DNA of 64,000 nucleotides from Cyanobacteriota bacterium. Lineage in GTDB: Bacteria; Acidobacteriota; Vicinamibacteria; Vicinamibacterales; UBA2999. Shown in pieces: positions 43,877 to 51,295 of this stretch (position 1 is its first letter; every line of letters begins with the position of its first letter). The stretch covers positions 357,118 to 421,117 of the forward strand of contig JAIEMQ010000006.1 in the NCBI GenBank assembly GCA_019752015.1, read 5' to 3'. A program made the position numbers and the translations under genes. The notes under the pieces were generated by a model that saw only the letters and a list, made by a program, of their open reading frames with translations, was not told the origin of the DNA and made no database searches.

Positions 43877-44797
43877 ATGCACGTGTTTCTGACGGGCGCC
43901 ACCGGTTACATCGGGTCGGCCGTGCTCGACGCGATGATTAAAGGTGGGCACCGGGTCACGGCGATGGCGCGCGATCCGGAAAAAGCCGAGCGGCTCCAGG
44001 CCAAGGGCGCCGCCACCGTCACCGGCGAGCTCGGACTCCCGAAAACATACGTCAACGCCGTGAAGGCCGCCGACGCGGTCGTGCACGCCGCGATGGAGTC
44101 GTCGCCGAAAGGCGTCGAGAAGGAGAAGCAGGCGCTCGACACCATGTTGAGCGCGCAGGCGCAGGCGAGCCAGGCCGACGGCAAGCCGCGCGTGTTCATT
44201 TATACCTCCGGCGTCTGGGTGCTCGGCCGCAGCGTCAAGTCCGCGGAAGAAGACAGCCCGCTCGATCCGCCGCCGCACGTCGAGTGGCGGCCGGCGCATG
44301 AAGAGAAAGTGCTGGCGTCGTTCTCCGCTTCGCTGCGCACCGTCGTCGTGCGCCCTGGCATTGTCTATGGCGGCGGCCGCGGCATCGTGTCCGATCTGAT
44401 CAAGGACGCGTTGAACGGCCTGATCCGCGTCGTCGGCCCCGGCAAGAACCGGTGGCCGTGCATTTACGATCACGACCTCGGCGATCTCTACGTGAAGATT
44501 CTCGAGTCGCCGGCGGCGGCGGGCGTGATTCACGCCACGGACGAAAGCGACGAGCGTGTCATCGACATTGCCGAGGCGATTGCCGAGCAGGTGCCGCAGA
44601 AGCCGGATATCCGCATCGTGCCGCTGACCGAAGCGCGCAAGAAGCTCGGCACCTACGCCGACGCGCTGGCGCTCGATCAAAAGGTTCGCAGCCCGAAGGC
44701 CCATGCGTTAGGATGGGCGCCGACTCAAACCGGCGTCATCAACAGCGTGCCGCGCCTTGTCGAAGAATTCCGAAACGCCCAACGGGAGAAGTCGTAA
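43877..44797 (+). CDS. NAD-dependent epimerase/dehydratase family protein (SDR)
   Basis: 306 aa, atypical extended SDR. The cofactor motif is FLTGATGYIGSAVLDAM with G-x-x-G-x-x-G, and RDPEKAERL follows beta2, suggesting NADP preference by its Arg. The active-site region YTSGVWVLG carries Thr/Ser, but a clear Y-x-x-x-K is not evident. The nearest descriptive class is the NmrA/epimerase-like SDRs with oxidoreductase or regulatory roles. The stop overlaps the peptidase ATG by 1 nt (TAATG). Confidence 0.85.
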   Translation: MHVFLTGATGYIGSAVLDAMIKGGHRVTAMARDPEKAERLQAKGAATVTGELGLPKTYVNAVKAADAVVHAAMESSPKGVEKEKQALDTMLSAQAQASQADGKPRVFIYTSGVWVLGRSVKSAEEDSPLDPPPHVEWRPAHEEKVLASFSASLRTVVVRPGIVYGGGRGIVSDLIKDALNGLIRVVGPGKNRWPCIYDHDLGDLYVKILESPAAAGVIHATDESDERVIDIAEAIAEQVPQKPDIRIVPLTEARKKLGTYADALALDQKVRSPKAHALGWAPTQTGVINSVPRLVEEFRNAQREKS

Positions 44798-46434
44798 TGC
44801 GAACACTGGCGTGCGCGTCTCTACTCGTTTTCGCCATCGGCTGCAGCGAGCCGCCGCCCCCGCCGCCCCCGACTCCGGCTGAAGATCAGATCACGACCGA
44901 GTCGTTCGTGAATCACGTCAAGACGCTCGCGTCCGATGAATTCGAGGGCCGCGCGCCCGCGACGCCGGGCGGGCAGAAGACCGTCGATTACCTCGCCAGC
45001 CAGCTCAAGGCGCTTGGCGTCGAGCCGGGAGCGCCGGATGGCACCTACTTCCAGCAGGTGCCGATCGTCGAATCGTCGGTCGAGCGCAACTTCGTTCTGA
45101 GCGTGCCGGGCAACACCTACCGGTACCTCACAGATGTCGTCGCGTTCTCCGGCGTCGAGAAGGCGCGCGTGCAGGTGCAGGGCGATGTCGTCTTCGTCGG
45201 CTACGGCATCAACGCGCCCGAGCTGAAGTGGAACGACTACGCCGGCGCGAACGTGCGCGGCAAGTGGGTGATGATCATGGTCAGCGATCCGCCCGCGCCT
45301 GCCGACGAGCCGGCGCTGTTCGGCGGCAACGCGCTCACCTACTACGGCCGCTGGACCTACAAGTTCGAGGAAGCGGCGCGTCAGGGCGCGGCCGGCGCGC
45401 TGCTGATTCACACCGACGAGACGGCGACGTATCCGTGGCAGGTCGTGCAGACCTCGTGGAGCGGCACGCAGTATTCGCTGCCGCCGCAGGCGGGCGAGCC
45501 CGCGCTCGGCATCAAGGCGTGGATCACCAACAACGCCGCGAAGGATCTCGCGAAGCGCGGTGGACGCGATCTCGATGCAATGCGCACTGCGGCGAGCAAG
45601 CGCGGCTTCAAGGCGGTGCCGCTGAACATTCGCGCTGCCGCCACCTTGATGCAGCGCGCGTCGCGCAAGACCGCCGCGAACGTCATCGGCGTGATCAAGG
45701 GCACCACCAACGCATCGGAGGCGGTGATCTACTCGGCGCACTGGGATCACTTCGGCATTCGCGATCTCCAGCCTGGCGAGGCCAACGACGTCGATCGCAT
45801 CTTCAACGGCGCGTACGACAATGCGTCGGGTTGCGCCGGCGTGCTCGAGATCGCGAAAGCCTTGGCGAAGTCGCCGCAGAAGCCCGCGCGATCGGTCTAC
45901 TTCGCGTTTGTCACCGCCGAGGAATCCGGGTTGCTCGGCTCGGCGTTCATGGCGGCGAATCTGCCGCTGCCGGCAGACAAGATCGCGGCCAACATCAACA
46001 TTGATGGCGTCAATTACCTCGGGCCGACGACCGACATGGTGCAGCTCGGCTCCGAGCGATCGTCGATCGGCCCGATGATCGAGTCGATCCTGAAAGAGCG
46101 CAAGCGCACGCTGACCGGCGATACGCATCCGGAGCGCGGCTACTTCTTCCGATCGGATCATTTCTCCTTTGCGAAGAAGGGTGTGCCGGCGATTTCGCTG
46201 AGCGAGCCGAAGCAGTTCACCGGGCCGAAGGCGGCGGAGCTGCTGAAGAAGCAGGAAGCCTACAACGACAAGGACTATCACCAGCCGGCGGATCAGTACG
46301 ACGCGTCGTGGGATTTCTCCGGCGGCGTCGACGACATGAAGGTGCTGGCGCAGCTCGGCTGGCGGATCGCCAATCAACCCGCGATGCCGACGTATAACGC
46401 CGGCGATCAGTTTGGTGAAGTGAGAAAGAGATAG
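44797..46434 (+). CDS. M28 family metallopeptidase, lipoprotein
   Basis: 545 aa. A lipobox ends the signal peptide (LLVFAIGC, Cys16) and is followed by a Pro-rich linker. A PA-like domain (about 110-260) precedes the M28 zinc peptidase. Zinc ligands and catalytic residues are visible: SAHWDHFGI (His, Asp), GAYDNASGCAGVLEIA (Asp), TAEESGLLGS (Glu-Glu), NINIDGVNYLGP (Asp) and a late His in FRSDHFSFA. M28 enzymes are di-zinc aminopeptidases. This one should sit in the periplasm or on the outer membrane and digest peptides. An open extension upstream (from 44452) is only a shadow of the epimerase gene. Confidence 0.93.
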   Translation: MRTLACASLLVFAIGCSEPPPPPPPTPAEDQITTESFVNHVKTLASDEFEGRAPATPGGQKTVDYLASQLKALGVEPGAPDGTYFQQVPIVESSVERNFVLSVPGNTYRYLTDVVAFSGVEKARVQVQGDVVFVGYGINAPELKWNDYAGANVRGKWVMIMVSDPPAPADEPALFGGNALTYYGRWTYKFEEAARQGAAGALLIHTDETATYPWQVVQTSWSGTQYSLPPQAGEPALGIKAWITNNAAKDLAKRGGRDLDAMRTAASKRGFKAVPLNIRAAATLMQRASRKTAANVIGVIKGTTNASEAVIYSAHWDHFGIRDLQPGEANDVDRIFNGAYDNASGCAGVLEIAKALAKSPQKPARSVYFAFVTAEESGLLGSAFMAANLPLPADKIAANINIDGVNYLGPTTDMVQLGSERSSIGPMIESILKERKRTLTGDTHPERGYFFRSDHFSFAKKGVPAISLSEPKQFTGPKAAELLKKQEAYNDKDYHQPADQYDASWDFSGGVDDMKVLAQLGWRIANQPAMPTYNAGDQFGEVRKR

Positions 46435-46440
46435 TGGAGC

Positions 46441-46458
46441 ATCCGGCTTTAGCCGGAT
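46441..46458. repeat. Family A hairpin (ATCCGGC-TTTA-GCCGGAT)
   Basis: Perfect seven-base stem with a TTTA loop in the 41-bp gap between the peptidase and threonine dehydratase genes. The stem has no poly-U tail. Confidence 0.75.
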
Positions 46459-46475
46459 TGTTCAAGCAGGCAGAC

Positions 46476-47444
46476 ATGGAACTGGTGACGCTGGAAGAGA
46501 TTTGCGCGGCTCGTGAGCGCATCAAGTCGACGGCGCGATATACGCCGTTGCTGGAGGTCCCAAGCCCCAGGCCCCAGGTCCCAAGCCCCTTGTTGCTGAA
46601 GTGCGAAAATCTTCAGCCGATGGGCGCGTTCAAGATCCGCGGCGCCTTCAACATGATCGCGCAGCTGCCGAAGGAGAATCTCGAGCGCGGCGTGATCACA
46701 TACTCATCGGGCAATCACGGCCAGGCCGTTGCGCTCGCCGCGAGGAAGCTGGGCGCGCCGGCGGTGATCGTGATGCCGACCACCGCGCCGCAGGTGAAGA
46801 TCGACGGCTGCAAGGGCTACGGCGCCGAAGTCATCATGGCAGGCACGACCTCGCTGGATCGCCAGAAGCGCGCCGAGCAGGAAGCGCGCGAGCGCGGGCT
46901 GACGATCGTGCCGCCGTTCGATCACAAGCAGATCATCATCGGCCAGGGGACGATGGGCCTCGAGATCCTCGAGCAGTGTCCTGACGTCGGCACCGTGTTC
47001 GTTCCGGTCGGTGGCGGCGGCATGGCGTCGGGCGTGGCCGCTGCGATCAAACTGTCGAAGCCCTCGGTTCGCATTGTCGCCGTCGAGCCGATCGGCGCGC
47101 CGAAAATGTCGAAGTCGCTCGAGGCCGGCCAGCCGATCACGCTGCCGTCGTCGAAGAGCATCGCCGACGGGTTGATGAATCTCCGTCCCGGCGATCTCAC
47201 CTTCGCGCATATTCGCAAGTTCGTCGATGACGTCGTGACCGTCAGTGAAAACGACATCGCGTCGACGGTCGGATGGTTGTTCCGCAACGCGCGGCTCGTC
47301 GTCGAGCCGAGTGGAGCAGTCACCACTGCCGCCGTCGCGCTCGGTCTCGGCAATGTCGATCTGACGAGAGGCCCTGTCGTCGCCGTCGTTTCGGGCGGCA
47401 ACGTCGCCCCGGAAGCATTCGCACAATACGTAACGAAGTCGTAG
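46476..47444 (+). CDS. ilvA: Threonine dehydratase / serine-threonine deaminase family, PLP-dependent
   Basis: 322 aa from the ATG at 46476; open sequence back to 46434 crosses the intergenic hairpin and is excluded. Fold-type II PLP enzyme: NLQPMGAFKIRGAFNM with Schiff-base Lys53, SSGNHGQAVALAA and the phosphate-binding PVGGGGMASG. The length fits the short catabolic/serine-racemase-like class without the C-terminal ACT domain. It deaminates threonine to 2-oxobutanoate or serine to pyruvate. Between TPLLEV and LLLKCENLQP it has an extra PSPRPQVPSP encoded by a tandem-repeat unit (46556-46591) also found between genes. Apart from that it looks complete. Confidence 0.9.
   Translation: MELVTLEEICAARERIKSTARYTPLLEVPSPRPQVPSPLLLKCENLQPMGAFKIRGAFNMIAQLPKENLERGVITYSSGNHGQAVALAARKLGAPAVIVMPTTAPQVKIDGCKGYGAEVIMAGTTSLDRQKRAEQEARERGLTIVPPFDHKQIIIGQGTMGLEILEQCPDVGTVFVPVGGGGMASGVAAAIKLSKPSVRIVAVEPIGAPKMSKSLEAGQPITLPSSKSIADGLMNLRPGDLTFAHIRKFVDDVVTVSENDIASTVGWLFRNARLVVEPSGAVTTAAVALGLGNVDLTRGPVVAVVSGGNVAPEAFAQYVTKS
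46556..46591. repeat. Tandem repeat (CCCAAGCCCCAGG type) inside the threonine dehydratase gene
   Basis: GGTCCCAAGCCCCAGGCCCC followed by AGGTCCCAAGCCCC. The unit matches the right half of the intergenic array at 41183-41275. Here it is 36 bp long, keeps the frame and encodes a Pro/Ser-rich loop near the N-terminus. Confidence 0.75.
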
Positions 47445-47455
47445 AGGAGCAAACC

Positions 47456-48505
47456 GTGATCCGTTTCGCCCCCGGATTGATCGCGTCGCTGTTCGTCCTG
47501 AATGCCAGCTCAGCGTTGGCGCAACCGGCCTCGCCCTCCGTAGCCTTGGCGAAGGAGGGGCCCTTCAAGATCGTCGTCCTCGCCGGCGAAGACTCAGTCA
47601 ACGTCATTCAGCAGAAGACCGCGGTCGCGCCGCTGATCGAAGTCCGCGATCGCAACAACGTGCCGGTGCCCGGCGCAATGGTGACGTTCGCGGTGCAGGG
47701 CGGCAAGGCGGCGGCGTTTCAGGGCGGCGCATCCACGCTGACGATCGCGACGAATGCCGCCGGACAAGCGGCCGCCACGGGGTTCACGCCGATGACCGCG
47801 GGCGCTGTGAACATCAGCGTGTCGGCGACGGTGCAAGGCCAGGTCGTCACCGCGGCGATTTCGCAAGTCAACGTGCTCACCGCGGCGGAAGCTGCGGCCG
47901 CTGCGAGCGGTGCGGGTGCTGGCAGTGGAGCAGGCGGCGGCGCAGGATCAGGCGCCGGCGCCAGTGGCGGAGCGGCGGGTGGCGGTGGGCTGTCCGCGAC
48001 AACGCTCGGCATTGTCGGTGGCATTGCGGCGGCCGGCGCGGTGGCGGGCACGCAGGTGCTTGGCGGCCGCCCGGATACTTACACGGGTATGTTCGCCCTC
48101 GTCCCCGTCATGACGTTCGGTACGTGCACCCGACAAACGCGGTACTCCGGAACGCTGGTCGTTGAAATCGACAGCTCGGATGGATCGGTCACGGGCAGCG
48201 CGAGCATCGAAAGCGCGCGCGAAGAGTTTGTTTCAACGACGTGTCCGGGGCAGCCTCCGTCGCTCAGCAACCAATGGGGCATGCCGGACGCGACTGTGAG
48301 AGGCAGCGAGTCGGCGTTGTCCTTCGAAGCAGCTGACTCGGTGCCGGCCGGTGACGGCAGCGGCCCTATCAACCGCAATTACAAATTCTCAGGCGCATTG
48401 TCCGGAACCACGATCACCGGAACGTTCGAGCTGACGTGGATACATCAAGTCGTCGCCGGTGCCCGGTTCACGGAACGTCAAACGGTTACGCTGCAGAAGC
48501 GGTAG
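47456..48505 (+). CDS. Secreted protein with a bacterial Ig-like (Big_1) domain and Gly-rich linker
   Basis: 349 aa. GTG at 47456 has a strong Shine-Dalgarno, GAGGAG, seven bases upstream. A signal peptide (LIASLFVLNASSALA) is followed by residues PSVALAKEG, encoded by a family B hairpin repeat. About 35-125 is an invasin-type Ig domain (EVRDRNNVPVPGAMVTF, TNAAGQAAATGF). An Ala/Gly/Ser-rich linker follows (about 140-180), then a hydrophobic segment (LGIVGGIAAAGAVAGTQVL) and a beta-rich C-terminal domain of about 150 residues that I do not recognise. It is probably a cell-surface or periplasmic structural protein. It follows ilvA after 11 bp but has no metabolic link to it. Confidence 0.8.
   Translation: MIRFAPGLIASLFVLNASSALAQPASPSVALAKEGPFKIVVLAGEDSVNVIQQKTAVAPLIEVRDRNNVPVPGAMVTFAVQGGKAAAFQGGASTLTIATNAAGQAAATGFTPMTAGAVNISVSATVQGQVVTAAISQVNVLTAAEAAAAASGAGAGSGAGGGAGSGAGASGGAAGGGGLSATTLGIVGGIAAAGAVAGTQVLGGRPDTYTGMFALVPVMTFGTCTRQTRYSGTLVVEIDSSDGSVTGSASIESAREEFVSTTCPGQPPSLSNQWGMPDATVRGSESALSFEAADSVPAGDGSGPINRNYKFSGALSGTTITGTFELTWIHQVVAGARFTERQTVTLQKR
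47534..47559. repeat. Family B hairpin repeat inside the Ig-like protein gene
   Basis: CCCTCC-GTAGCCTTGGCGAA-GGAGGG. Arms CCCTCC/GGAGGG pair perfectly. The core is the same as at 18996-19021, where the arms are TCCGCC/GGCGGA: a compensatory change. It is placed right after the signal-peptide cleavage region. Confidence 0.75.
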
Positions 48506-48509
48506 AAAA

Positions 48510-48615
48510 TCTGTTGAACTCTTGATCTGTTGAACTCTTGATCTGAATTCAACAGATCAACAGATCAACAGATCAACAGATCAACAGATCAACAGATCAA
48601 CAGATCAACAGATTC
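48510..48615. repeat. Tandem array of AACAGATC (8 units) with an inverted copy on its left
   Basis: Eight AACAGATC units (48552-48615, the last ending in T) are preceded by GATCTGTTGAACTC-type sequence twice in the opposite orientation (48510-48547). The two halves can pair into a long hairpin. It fills the gap between two convergent genes, where a bidirectional terminator would be expected. Confidence 0.85.
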
Positions 48616-48621
48616 ATTTGT

Positions 48622-50016
48622 TCATTTGCGTCGTTTGCCTTCTGCGATCGCCTCTTCGAGCGTGGTCACCACGCTATCCAGTTGCAGCTCGTAAACCGCT
48701 TTCAGGATCTCGCCCATGCGCGGCCCTGGCTGCACTCCAAGCTCGATCAAGTGACGGCCGAGCAGGATCGGCGCCGGCGGTTTGTGTTCGACGCCGAGCG
48801 ACTTCGCGCGATCGAAGAACCACTCGATGCCCGAACAATCAAACGTGCCTTTGCGGCCGTGGCAATCCGCGCGCGCGAAGCGGACGAGCAATTCGAGGTC
48901 GACCTTCTGCGCGAGACGCCGGAAGGCGCCGTCGGTGACGGTATCGCGCTGCTTGGAGAACGCCATCGGGCGCAAGTGCTCAGTCACGAGGCCCAGCACC
49001 TGCTTGCGCACGTCGAAGCCGTCGAGGGTATTGATGTTGAGGCGATCGAGGATCTTCGTCGCCGGCTCGACGCCCATCGCCTCGTGATTGGGTGACTTGA
49101 TGCGCCCGTCGATCATCGCCGTCGTCGTCGCCTTGCCGAGATCGTGGCAGACGGCGCCGAGCATGATCGTGGCGAGCTGCGGCCTGTGGCAATCGCCGTT
49201 CAGCTCGCGCGCCTTGTCGATCACCATCAGCGTGTGAATCCACACATCGCCCTCGGGATGCCACTCCGCATCCTGCGGGGTGTCGTAGAGCGGCTCCATC
49301 TCTGGAAAGATCTGATGGATGATGCCGAGCTCCCGCGCAAGCGCGAAGCCAATCGACGGCCGCTGCGCTTGCAGTAGCAGCTTTTCGATTTCTCCCCAGA
49401 TCCGCTCGGCCGGCAGGTCATCGAGCGGGATGGCGGAGCATATCCGTGCCGTCTCCGGATCGATGGTCAGCTCGAATCGAGCGGCCAACTGAATGGCGCG
49501 CAACACGCGCAATGAATCGTCGGCGAAGGTCTGTGCATCGACGATTCGCAAGATCCTGTTGCGAAGATCATCGCGGCCATTGAATGGATCGAGATATTCA
49601 TCCGTCAGCGGATCCCAGCCGATCGCGTTGATCGTGAAGTCGCGCCGCCGCGCGGCGTCCTCGAAACTCATCGACGGATCGCCTTCGACCGTGAACCCCT
49701 TGTGCCCGCGCCCGCTCTTCGATTCGCGGCGCGGCAGCGCCACGTCAATGCCGCCGAGCTTGTAGACCGGGAACGCCGCGCCGGCGGGCACCGGCGTGCC
49801 GAGCGATGTCAGCAGCGCCTCGAGCTGATCCTGTGGAACGCCGAAGACCTCGATGTCGAGATCGTTCGGTGACGCAACCTGTCTCGCCGAAGCTCGGTCA
49901 GCCGAGCGAAGGCGGAGGCGATCGCGGACGAAGCCGCCGACGCACAGTGCGCGGCCATCCGCCTCACGGACGGCGGTCGCGATGCGCCGGGCTTGTTGTT
50001 CGAGCTGCATGCTCAC
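48622..50016 (-). CDS. cca: CCA tRNA nucleotidyltransferase / poly(A) polymerase family with HD domain
   Basis: 464 aa. Class II nucleotidyltransferase head: CVGGFVRDRLR (residues 25-35) and the catalytic DLDIEVFG (Asp52, Asp54). The neck region with RRRDFTINAIGWDP and FADDSLRVLRAIQLAARF follows, then an HD-type phosphohydrolase domain around TIMLGAVCHDLGKATTT. The enzyme adds or repairs the CCA tail of tRNA, and the HD part may have 2',3'-cyclic phosphodiesterase activity. Residues 34-50, between the G-G and D-x-D motifs, form an extra loop with ADRASARQ encoded by a family B hairpin repeat (49878-49918). The stop of the PIN gene upstream overlaps its ATG. Confidence 0.92.
   Translation of the reverse strand: MSMQLEQQARRIATAVREADGRALCVGGFVRDRLRLRSADRASARQVASPNDLDIEVFGVPQDQLEALLTSLGTPVPAGAAFPVYKLGGIDVALPRRESKSGRGHKGFTVEGDPSMSFEDAARRRDFTINAIGWDPLTDEYLDPFNGRDDLRNRILRIVDAQTFADDSLRVLRAIQLAARFELTIDPETARICSAIPLDDLPAERIWGEIEKLLLQAQRPSIGFALARELGIIHQIFPEMEPLYDTPQDAEWHPEGDVWIHTLMVIDKARELNGDCHRPQLATIMLGAVCHDLGKATTTAMIDGRIKSPNHEAMGVEPATKILDRLNINTLDGFDVRKQVLGLVTEHLRPMAFSKQRDTVTDGAFRRLAQKVDLELLVRFARADCHGRKGTFDCSGIEWFFDRAKSLGVEHKPPAPILLGRHLIELGVQPGPRMGEILKAVYELQLDSVVTTLEEAIAEGKRRK
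49878..49918. repeat. Family B hairpin repeat, long variant, inside the CCA-type gene
   Basis: CCTGTCTCGCCGAAGCTCGG, then TCAGCCGAGCGAAGGCGGAGG. Nearly the same as the copy at 18474-18517 in the GT9 gene, flanks included. The insertion lies between two catalytic motifs, where most relatives have only a short turn. Confidence 0.75.
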
Positions 50017-50456
50017 CGTGGTCGCTCCGTCGTCGTGTTCCTGGCGTGTTCAAGATACGCCACAGGCGTCACGATCGCGATGCCTGCGTATGGATCAAGA
50101 ACCAGCAAATCTTTGTCGCCGCTGACAATCACATCGGCGCTGCCGTTGACGGCAGCTTCGAGAAATTTGTCATCCTTCGGATCGCGGCAGGCCTGAACGA
50201 TCTGCGCCACGCTCACCATTGTCAGCAGCGGCAGCACGCGATCCAGCATCGCCTGACGCGTGACTCGTGATGCGTACTTGTCGAGCTTTGGCTGCAGCAG
50301 CACCGAAATCAATTCCGCGACCGTCGCGTCCGTCGCGACCACCGTCGCCTGGACCACAGCACTTTTGATCGCCTGACCGGGGACTGAATCCCTGAACAGC
50401 AGGCCGCTGACGAAGACATTCGTGTCGAAAACGACGCGGCTAGTGCTAGTCCTCAT
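50013..50456 (-). CDS. PIN domain ribonuclease toxin (COG1569-like)
   Basis: 147 aa. VVFDTNVFVSGLLF has the first PIN aspartate (Asp11). The later acidic residues are in CRDPKDDKFLEAAV and the last in VIVSGDKDLLVLDPY. PIN toxins cut RNA with Mg2+ held by these acids. The start overlaps the antitoxin by 11 nt and the stop overlaps the CCA-type gene start by 4 nt (ATGA), so all three may be co-transcribed from the promoter at 50704-50732. Confidence 0.88.
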   Translation of the reverse strand: MRTSTSRVVFDTNVFVSGLLFRDSVPGQAIKSAVVQATVVATDATVAELISVLLQPKLDKYASRVTRQAMLDRVLPLLTMVSVAQIVQACRDPKDDKFLEAAVNGSADVIVSGDKDLLVLDPYAGIAIVTPVAYLEHARNTTTERPR

Positions 50457-50697
50457 CGGCCAGCACGCTTTGCAGCCGCTTCATCGTCAACCCGTTGGCC
50501 TTTGCTTCATCTGACAAGGTTTGTTGCGCCTCGAGGAAGGCGCGCACGTTAGCGGACCGGATCCGCTCGAATTCAGCTATCGACACGATCACCGCGACAT
50601 CCCGTTCCTGGCGCTGAATGACGATGGGTTCGCGTTGAGCTTCGTCAATCAGGGCACCCAGACGGTTCTTGGCTTCAGTTGCGGCTACTTTCTTCAT
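50446..50697 (-). CDS. Phd/YefM-type antitoxin
   Basis: 83 aa. KKVAATEAKNRLGALIDEAQ and EPIVIQRQERDVAVIVSIAE followed by FERIRS are the Phd/YefM DNA-binding fold that also wraps the PIN toxin. Its C-terminal half (FLEAQQTLSDEAKANGL) is the likely toxin-binding tail. The ATG at 50697 lies only seven bases from a good -10 box, so the mRNA may be leaderless. Palindromic TTAGCTAA boxes in the promoter are candidate operator sites for autorepression. Confidence 0.87.
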   Translation of the reverse strand: MKKVAATEAKNRLGALIDEAQREPIVIQRQERDVAVIVSIAEFERIRSANVRAFLEAQQTLSDEAKANGLTMKRLQSVLADED

Positions 50698-50703
50698 GTG
50701 GCT

Positions 50704-50741
50704 ATTTTAGCTAAATAAGCCAATATGGTCAAGTTAGCTAA
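50704..50741 (-). promoter_or_regulatory. Promoter and putative operator of the Phd/PIN pair
   Basis: On the minus strand: -35 TTGACC (50732-50727), a 17-bp spacer, -10 TAAAAT (50709-50704), then the ATG at 50697. The palindrome TTAGCTAA occurs twice, at 50707-50714 (over the -10) and 50734-50741 (next to the -35), 27 bp apart. This AT-rich patch stands out from its surroundings. Twin palindromes flanking a promoter fit an antitoxin-bound operator. Confidence 0.65.
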
Positions 50742-50774
50742 TTTGCTGATCTGCGGTTCGGCATATGATGAGCG

Positions 50775-50811
50775 CCTGCCCGCCGTAGCGCATGAAGCGC
50801 GGAGGCGGGCC
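50775..50811. repeat. Family B hairpin repeat
   Basis: GCCTGCCCGCC-GTAGCGCATGAAGCGCGGAG-GCGGGC: arms GCCCGCC/GGCGGGC pair, and the inner GCGC...GCGC also pairs. Intergenic, just before the NIPSNAP gene. Confidence 0.65.
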
Positions 50812-50816
50812 GGGAG

Positions 50817-51260
50817 ATGCTTATGACCGTCAGCCCGTCCCGAATCGTGTCGGCCGTCGCACTGCTCGGTATTGGATTTGCTGCCGGATCGTGGAATGCG
50901 TCGAGTGTCGCGCTTGCCCAGAATGCCGGGAAGGTTTACGAGCTCCGCACCTACACCGCGCCGCAGGGCAAGCTGCCGAATTTGCAGGCGCGCTTCCGCG
51001 ATCACACCATCCGCATCTTCAACAAGCACGGCATGAAGAGCGTCGGCTACTGGGTGCCGCAGGATGCGCCGAACAAGGACAACACGCTCATCTACATCAT
51101 TTCTCACGACAGCCGCGAGCAGGCGAAGAAGAACTGGGCCGATTTCCAGGCGGACCCGGAATGGAAGAAGGTCTCGGCCGAATCGCAGGTGGACGGCCGC
51201 ATCGTCAGCGGCGTGGTGTCTGTGTTCATGGACGCGACGGATTACTCGCCAATCAAATAG
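50817..51260 (+). CDS. NIPSNAP family protein, exported
   Basis: 147 aa. Signal peptide (IVSAVALLGIGFAAGSWNAS...ALA) followed by a single NIPSNAP/ferredoxin-like domain: VYELRTYTAPQGKLPNLQAR, then HGMKSVGYWVPQD and REQAKKNWADFQADPEWKKV. Members of this family are dimeric alpha-beta-barrel proteins of unclear function, common in Acidobacteria as secreted forms. ATG at 50817 or 50823. The next gene follows after a short tandem array. Confidence 0.88.
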   Translation: MLMTVSPSRIVSAVALLGIGFAAGSWNASSVALAQNAGKVYELRTYTAPQGKLPNLQARFRDHTIRIFNKHGMKSVGYWVPQDAPNKDNTLIYIISHDSREQAKKNWADFQADPEWKKVSAESQVDGRIVSGVVSVFMDATDYSPIK

Positions 51261-51289
51261 GGATCAGGGATCAGGGATCAGGGATCGGG
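51259..51289. repeat. Tandem repeat of AGGGATC (7-bp unit, four copies)
   Basis: Four AGGGATC units fill the gap between the NIPSNAP stop and the cupin start. The final GGGGGAG may serve as the ribosome-binding site of the cupin gene at 51296. Confidence 0.8.
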
Positions 51290-51295
51290 GGAGTC

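Noticed and set aside
43745..44704. A 1141-aa version of the acyl ligase protein with a long N-terminal extension
   Set aside because: The extension is antisense to the well-supported epimerase gene and lacks protein-like features. GTG at 43744 gives the normal ligase N-terminus.
48510..48615. CRISPR-like array
   Set aside because: The units are 8 bp, with no spacers and no cas genes nearby. It is a simple tandem repeat with an inverted copy.
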